Source of the DNA: VRUE01 sp963701265
Lineage (GTDB): Bacteria; Actinomycetota; Thermoleophilia; Solirubrobacterales; 70-9
Assembly: GCA_963701265.1 (NCBI GenBank)
Contig: OY969581.1
Location: 1,488,001 to 1,552,000 of the forward strand
Direction of reading: 5' to 3'
DNA: 64,000 nucleotides
A model generated the notes under the pieces. The model had not been told where the DNA came from, did not search any database, and worked only from the letters and a program-made list of their open reading frames with translations. Positions within the stretch are counted from its first letter, which is position 1; every line of letters begins with the position of its first letter. Positions 59,951 to 64,000 of this stretch are shown here, piece after piece. A program made the translations under genes and the position numbers.

Positions 59951-60790
59951 CTACGCTCTCGCGCTCTCGTCGCGCTTTTCCCAGTAGCGATTGAGGCCGC
60001 GCCACTGGTACTGGGGCGGGACGCACTGGATCAGCTCCTCGGCCGTCTCGGGCCCGACGCTCTCGGTCACCAGAGCGCGATGGTGGGCCTCGTAATCGGC
60101 CTCTGAGAATTCGCGGGCGAGGTCGGCCTCTTCCCGCAGGCGGCTCCTGACTACCTGGAGGTGTTCGAGCGGATCGTCGACCTGGCCGAAGTGGGTGAGG
60201 GCGAGGCGCTCGGGGCGCCACGATTCGACCGTGGCGATCGAGTCGAGCCAGGTCTCGATGTCGATGTCGGGCGGAGGCGTGGGGGGGACGACGAGGTTCG
60301 AGGGCGGGATGCGAACCGCCGCCACATCGCCGACGAAGGCCGTGCCAGAGTCTTGGTGGAAGTAACAGACGTGGTGGGAGGCGTGGCCGGGTGTGTAGGC
60401 GACGCGCATGCCGAGCACGTCCTCGCCGCCGGCCAGCGGCTTCACGTTGGCCTCGGGGACGGGCACGATCTCACCCCAGAGGTACTCCATCTGGTCGCCG
60501 TAGAGCCGCTCGGCGCTGGCCAGCAGCTTCGAGGGATCGATCAGGTGGCGGGCGCCGCGCTCGTGCACGTAGACCTCGAGCTCGGGCCAACGCCGCACAA
60601 GGGCGCCGGTTGCCGCGGCGTGGTCGAGGTGGATGTGGGTGAGCAGGATCGCCCGCGGCCGCTCGTCGCCGAGCGCCTCAAGCAGAGTCTCCATCGATGA
60701 CTGCGGCCCCGGATCGACGAGCGCACCATCTACCTCCCAGCAACCGATCACATGCGGTCGCCCCAAGTGTTTGACGTCGATGACGCGCAT
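59951..60790 (-). CDS. MBL-fold metallo-hydrolase
   Basis: A 279-residue MBL-fold protein. The zinc motif THIHLDHAAATG lies near residues 51-62, with YTPGHASHHVCYF and FVGDVAAVRI further on and the final His in LTHFGQVDD. A C-terminal helical extension follows. It differs from the MBL gene at 8192 in length and motif detail. It lies 14 bases after the epimerase gene on the same strand, suggesting co-transcription. The substrate is unknown; glyoxalase II-like or quorum-quenching-like activities cannot be told apart. Confidence 0.82.
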   Translation of the reverse strand: MRVIDVKHLGRPHVIGCWEVDGALVDPGPQSSMETLLEALGDERPRAILLTHIHLDHAAATGALVRRWPELEVYVHERGARHLIDPSKLLASAERLYGDQMEYLWGEIVPVPEANVKPLAGGEDVLGMRVAYTPGHASHHVCYFHQDSGTAFVGDVAAVRIPPSNLVVPPTPPPDIDIETWLDSIATVESWRPERLALTHFGQVDDPLEHLQVVRSRLREEADLAREFSEADYEAHHRALVTESVGPETAEELIQCVPPQYQWRGLNRYWEKRDESARA

Positions 60791-60804
60791 TCAGCGGCGG
60801 TACT

Positions 60805-61800
60805 TCAGACGACCGGGTCGGGAAAGCGCTCATCCGCTTCGAGCGTCTGCCGGATGCCCTCTTCCATGCCACGCGGGGTGTAGCCGAGCTCTCGACCGGC
60901 CTTCTCGTAGCTGGCCCAGAAGGTGACGCCGTCGGCGGTGGAGATCAGCTCGCGCATGTTCGGCGGCTGGCCGATCATCTTGCCGACCAAGGGACCGATC
61001 GGGGTCAGTGCCTTCATCAGGCCCGTCGGCAGGTTGCGCTTGGGGGACTTGCGGCCACTGACCTTGGCGATCGTGTCGATTGCCTCCCGCATCGTCGTCG
61101 CCGGCCCGCTGATCACGTAGGTCTCGCCCGCCGCGCCCTTGTCGAGGCCGAGGAGGATGCCGCCGGCGATGTCTTCGACGTGGCTGAGGCAGATGCCGAG
61201 CTCGGGGAAGGGCAGCAGGAAGAGGCGCCCGGCGAAGAATTCCTTCAGCAGGTCGGCGACCTGCGATTCGTCGCCGGGGCCATAGACGCCGCCAGGTTGG
61301 ACGATCACGCAGGGCAGGCCCTCCTCGGCGATCATCCGCTCGGCGATCCGCTGTCCCTCGAGCTTGGTCTCCTCGTAGTAGGAGGTGAATTCTTTGCCCG
61401 GGTGCTCGTAGCCCTCGTCGACGACCTCGCCGTGCGTGTTGCCGAAGGTGCCGACCGTGGAGACGTAGACGATCTTGCCGACCTTCGCCTCCTGCGCCGC
61501 CTTCAGCACGCGCTCGCTGCCGGTGACGTTGGCCTCGTACATCGCCGGGTGCTGCTTGGCCGGGATGCCGACCTCGTACATGGCGGCGGCGTGGACGAGC
61601 GCGTCGCAGCCCTGCATTGCGCTGCGCAGGGCCTCGGCGTCGCTGAGGTCACCGCTGGCGAGCGTGCAGCCGAGCTCGGTCAGCTTCGCCGCTTTCTCGG
61701 GAGTGCGGACGAGGCAGGTCACGTCATCGCCGCGAGCGCGCAGCTGCCGCACGACCTCGCCGCCGATGAAGCCCGTTCCTCCCGTTACGAAGACCTTCAC
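60805..61800 (-). CDS. NAD-dependent epimerase/dehydratase (extended SDR)
   Basis: A 331-residue extended SDR protein. The cofactor motif VTGGTGFIGGEV is at residues ~5-16, the active site is SYYEETKLEGQR (YxxxK), and VIVQPGGVYGPGD gives the substrate loop. It resembles dihydroflavonol-4-reductase/hopanoid-associated sugar epimerase (HpnA)-like proteins. I use GTG 61800, where the Rossmann fold begins, instead of 61995, which lies inside hflX on the other strand. It is divergent from hflX with 34 bases between starts; a TAGGCT box ends 8 bases before the GTG. Substrate unknown. Confidence 0.78.
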   Translation of the reverse strand: MKVFVTGGTGFIGGEVVRQLRARGDDVTCLVRTPEKAAKLTELGCTLASGDLSDAEALRSAMQGCDALVHAAAMYEVGIPAKQHPAMYEANVTGSERVLKAAQEAKVGKIVYVSTVGTFGNTHGEVVDEGYEHPGKEFTSYYEETKLEGQRIAERMIAEEGLPCVIVQPGGVYGPGDESQVADLLKEFFAGRLFLLPFPELGICLSHVEDIAGGILLGLDKGAAGETYVISGPATTMREAIDTIAKVSGRKSPKRNLPTGLMKALTPIGPLVGKMIGQPPNMRELISTADGVTFWASYEKAGRELGYTPRGMEEGIRQTLEADERFPDPVV

Positions 61801-61820
61801 GACGCCGAAGCCTACCCACC

Positions 61821-61826
61821 TACAAT
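61821..61826 (+). promoter_or_regulatory. Putative -10 box of hflX
   Basis: TACAAT (61821-61826), close to the TATAAT consensus, ends 8 bases before GTG 61835. The AGGAGA just before the GTG is too near to act as a normal ribosome binding site, so the transcript may be leaderless. The -35 is unclear (TTCACG at 61796-61801 would need a 19-base spacer). Confidence 0.45.
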
Positions 61827-61834
61827 CAGGAGAA

Positions 61835-63145
61835 GTGCAGCGGTCGAGAAATGGACGCAACAGCGAGACGCGCAACGGCATGGGGGGCGCCGGCGTCTCC
61901 AATCCGCGTGCCCGCCAGCGGGCACTGGCGATCGGCATCACCAGCGGTGATGAGGATGGCGATCCGCTCGCCGAGCTGAAGGAACTGCTGCGCACCGCGG
62001 GCGTCGCGACCGCGGGCGAGGCGGTGCAGCAGCGCGAGAAGCCCGATCCAGACCGCTACGTCGGGCGCGGCAAGCTCGACGAGCTGAAGCTCGAAGTCAA
62101 GGCGTGCGACGCCAACCTGGTTGCTTGCGACGACGAGCTGGCGCCGCGCCAGGAGCGCAACCTGGAGGAGGCGCTCGGGGTGCCGGTGATCGATCGAACC
62201 GCGGTCATCCTCGACATCTTCGCCGACCATGCCCACTCCGCCGAGGGCAAGCTTCAGGTCGAGCTGGCCCAGCTCGAGTACAACCTGGCGCGAATGCGCG
62301 GTCTCTGGACCCACCTCGAGCGACTGGGTGGCGGGATCGGCACCAGGGGCCCGGGCGAGAGCCAGATCGAGACCGACCGCCGCCTCGCCCGCGACCGTAT
62401 CGCCGCCCTGCGCCGCCGCCTGGTCAGGCTCGAGCGCAACCGCGGTGTGATGCGCGCTCGCCGCGAAGGCTCCTCGCTACCTCGCGTTGCCCTCGCCGGC
62501 TACACCAACGCCGGCAAGTCGACACTGCTCAACGCGCTGACCGGTGCCGAGGTCGGCGTTGGCGACCGCCTCTTTCACACCCTCGACCCAACCACACGCA
62601 GCCTCGAGCTTTCCGGCCGCGACTACCTCCTGACCGACACCGTCGGCTTCATCGAGAAGCTGCCCCACCAGTTGGTCGAGGCGTTCAAGGCGACCCTCGA
62701 GGAGACCGTGCTCGCCGATCTGATTCTCCACGTCGTCGATGCAGCGGCGTCCGAGGAGCGGCGCCTGGTCGACATCAAGGCAGTCGATGAGGTGCTGGAG
62801 GAGATCGGTGCCGGCGAGAAGCCGCGCCTGCTGGTCCTCAACAAGGCCGACCTGCTGGACGAGGACCAGCGAGCCGAGGTGCTGCTGCAGCATCCCGGAG
62901 CCGCGCTCGTCTCTGCTCTTGCCGACATTGGCCTGGACGACCTGCGCCAGCGAGTCGAGCTTGCCTTCGAGGACACCCTTGCCGAGGTCGAGTTGCTGAT
63001 CCCGTATTCCCAGGGTGGGCGCCTGCACGAGTTGCACGAGCTCGCCGGCGATCTCGAGCGCACCGAGCGCGAGGACGGGGTTCTGGTCCGCGCCAAGGTG
63101 CCGGTTGCCGAGCTGCACCGCTTCGACGATCTCGCCGTGGTCTAG
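61835..63145 (+). CDS. hflX: Ribosome-associated GTPase HflX
   Basis: A 436-residue GTPase that splits or rescues stalled ribosomes. The N-terminal HflX domain has DPDRYVGRGKLDELK and VIDRTAVILDIF. The Gly-rich linker GGGIGTRGPGESQIETDRR is near residues 165-183. The G domain shows G1 GYTNAGKSTLL (near 222-232), G3 DTVGFI and G4 NKAD. GTG 61835 gives the N-terminal domain its normal length; ATG 61880 is the alternative. It precedes dut by 11 bases. Confidence 0.92.
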   Translation: MQRSRNGRNSETRNGMGGAGVSNPRARQRALAIGITSGDEDGDPLAELKELLRTAGVATAGEAVQQREKPDPDRYVGRGKLDELKLEVKACDANLVACDDELAPRQERNLEEALGVPVIDRTAVILDIFADHAHSAEGKLQVELAQLEYNLARMRGLWTHLERLGGGIGTRGPGESQIETDRRLARDRIAALRRRLVRLERNRGVMRARREGSSLPRVALAGYTNAGKSTLLNALTGAEVGVGDRLFHTLDPTTRSLELSGRDYLLTDTVGFIEKLPHQLVEAFKATLEETVLADLILHVVDAAASEERRLVDIKAVDEVLEEIGAGEKPRLLVLNKADLLDEDQRAEVLLQHPGAALVSALADIGLDDLRQRVELAFEDTLAEVELLIPYSQGGRLHELHELAGDLERTEREDGVLVRAKVPVAELHRFDDLAVV

Positions 63146-63156
63146 GGTTCCGCTCC

Positions 63157-63588
63157 GTGAAGCTGCCGATCGCGCGATTGAACGAGGGGGCCGTGTTGCC
63201 CAGCCGCGCCCACGAGGGCGATGCCGGCCTCGATCTCTATGCCTGCGAGGCGGCGCACATCGGGCCGGGGGAGCGCTGGAGCATCGGCACCGGGGTCGCG
63301 GTCGAGATCCCGGTCGGTCACGCCGGCTTGGTCCTGCCGCGATCCGGGCTGGCAAAGCGGCACGGGATCACCCTGGTCAACAGTCCCGGCCTGATCGACT
63401 CCGGCTACCGCGGTGAGATCCTCGTGCTGCTGCTCAACACGGACCCGGCCGAGGTCTTCCGCGTCGCGCCGGGCGACCGCATCGCCCAGCTGGTGATCAC
63501 CCCGATCGCCCTCGCCGAGCCGGTCGAGGCGGAGGCACTCGCCGATTCCGCCCGCGGTGACGGCGGCTTCGGCTCCAGCGGCCGTTAG
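63157..63588 (+). CDS. dut: dUTP diphosphatase
   Basis: A 143-residue trimeric dUTPase hydrolysing dUTP to dUMP. The five family motifs are present: HEGDAGLDLYA (1), LPRSGLAKRHG (2), GLIDSGYRGEI (3), PGDRIAQLVI (4) and the C-terminal RGDGGFGSSGR (5) that closes over the active site. GTG start. The TAG stop shares four bases with the TAA stop of the convergent gatD gene. The upstream hflX TAG forms part of a TAGGGT box 8 bases before the GTG. Confidence 0.95.
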   Translation: MKLPIARLNEGAVLPSRAHEGDAGLDLYACEAAHIGPGERWSIGTGVAVEIPVGHAGLVLPRSGLAKRHGITLVNSPGLIDSGYRGEILVLLLNTDPAEVFRVAPGDRIAQLVITPIALAEPVEAEALADSARGDGGFGSSGR

Positions 63589-64000
63589 GCCAGCGCCGCC
63601 CGCCGGGCGGACTCGTGCGCGGCCCGCTCGAGGCTGTCGTCAAGCGGCTCCAGCTGGGGTCGATCGCCGTAGCGCCGCTCGAGCGCGAGCGCGATCAGGT
63701 GGTCGGCAAGCCAGGCGTTCTTCGGCAACAGCGGGCCGTGCAGGTAGGTGCCGATCAGGTTGTTGTGATGGACGCCCTCGAAGCCGTCCTCGCCGTTGTT
63801 GCCAAAACCCTTGATCACCTTGCCCAGGGGTGTTGCACGGGGACCGAGGTGAGTGCGTCCGCCGTGGTTCTCGAAGCCGGCCAAGGTCTGCGGGCCGCTG
63901 CCGAGGTCGACCTCGATCGCCACGTTGCCGATCAGGCGCGGCCCCGCGCTGCGCACGGTCTCGAGATCGACGAGACCGAGGCCGGGCAGGCTCTCGCTGT
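63585..64000 (-). CDS. gatD: Lipid II isoglutaminyl synthase glutaminase subunit (partial)
   Basis: The last ~138 residues of a CobB/CobQ-like class I glutamine amidotransferase. The reading frame is open to the window edge, with SLPGLGLVDLETVRS lying upstream of the first possible start in view. The C-terminal part shows GGRTHLGP, KGFGNNGEDGFEGV and the catalytic His in LIGTYLHGPLLPKN, matching GatD, which with MurT amidates D-glutamate in lipid II. The usual partner murT would lie beyond 64000. The end overlaps the convergent dut gene by 4 bases. Confidence 0.85.
   Translation of the reverse strand, partial: SESLPGLGLVDLETVRSAGPRLIGNVAIEVDLGSGPQTLAGFENHGGRTHLGPRATPLGKVIKGFGNNGEDGFEGVHHNNLIGTYLHGPLLPKNAWLADHLIALALERRYGDRPQLEPLDDSLERAAHESARRAALA

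Overview
The window is about 64 kb of GC-rich bacterial DNA carrying roughly 51 closely packed protein genes, one tRNA gene and several RNA-level control elements. The start codons are ATG, GTG and TTG, with two probable CTG starts. Neighbouring genes often overlap by 4 bases (ATGA, GTGA, TTGA) or 8 bases. The mihF-gmk-rpoZ-coaBC order, an actinobacterial-type CysO-like sulfur carrier, an Rv2613c-like HIT protein and a GatD-type amidotransferase point to the Actinomycetota. The class I-B dihydroorotate dehydrogenase (PyrK/PyrD) and the DapL lysine route suggest a deep branch such as Thermoleophilia/Solirubrobacterales. That placement is inferred from recalled protein families; no search was run.

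Layout. Positions 1-6.3 kb hold the end of a surface-polysaccharide cluster: a deacetylase-like protein, a methyltransferase, a NodU/CmcH carbamoyltransferase, a hexapeptide acyltransferase and a UDP-GlcNAc dehydrogenase-like enzyme. Positions 6.3-12.1 kb hold a lipid kinase, a codon-atypical secreted protein, an MBL hydrolase, a phosphomannomutase, a HIT protein and CorA. At 12.2-15.7 kb a SAM-I riboswitch with a terminator controls a threonine-synthase-like gene and a CysO-like sulfur-carrier gene, which run by overlap into a CDP-sugar gene pair. Positions 15.7-19.3 kb hold an SRAP protein, a membrane protein, an alpha/beta hydrolase, tRNA-Arg(CCG) and RNase Z. Positions 19.3-28.2 kb hold the pyr operon (pyrR-B-C-carA-carB-pyrK-pyrD) behind a PyrR-type RNA loop.

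Positions 28.3-30.7 kb hold mihF-gmk-rpoZ-coaBC. Positions 30.8-39 kb hold a translation/transcription operon (a minimal rimP, then nusA-infB-rbfA-nrnA-truB-ribF-rpsO) preceded by a promoter and an intrinsic terminator, followed by a peroxiredoxin and a DsbA-like gene. Positions 39.1-45.8 kb hold pnp, an M16 peptidase, dapB, dapA and RNase J. A two-component system lies on the minus strand at 46-48.1 kb. Positions 48.2-57 kb hold ftsK, a RodZ-like gene, cinA, thpR, recA, a blue-copper protein, miaB and miaA. Positions 57-59 kb hold dapF and dapL, so the four DapL-pathway genes dapA, dapB, dapL and dapF are all present. The right end carries a copper-type lipoprotein, an MBL hydrolase, an SDR-like epimerase, hflX, dut and a partial gatD.

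The points most worth a second look are five. (1) The SAM riboswitch sits on a ThrC-like/CysO-like pair, which suggests thiocarboxylate-dependent homocysteine formation. (2) The DapF has both catalytic cysteines replaced by serine. (3) A family of about 50-bp intergenic palindromes occurs in three copies, each wedged between a stop codon and the next start. (4) RimP, MiaA and TruB are reduced, and NusA carries a CCCH zinc-type motif. (5) A terminator sits directly in front of rimP-nusA-infB.
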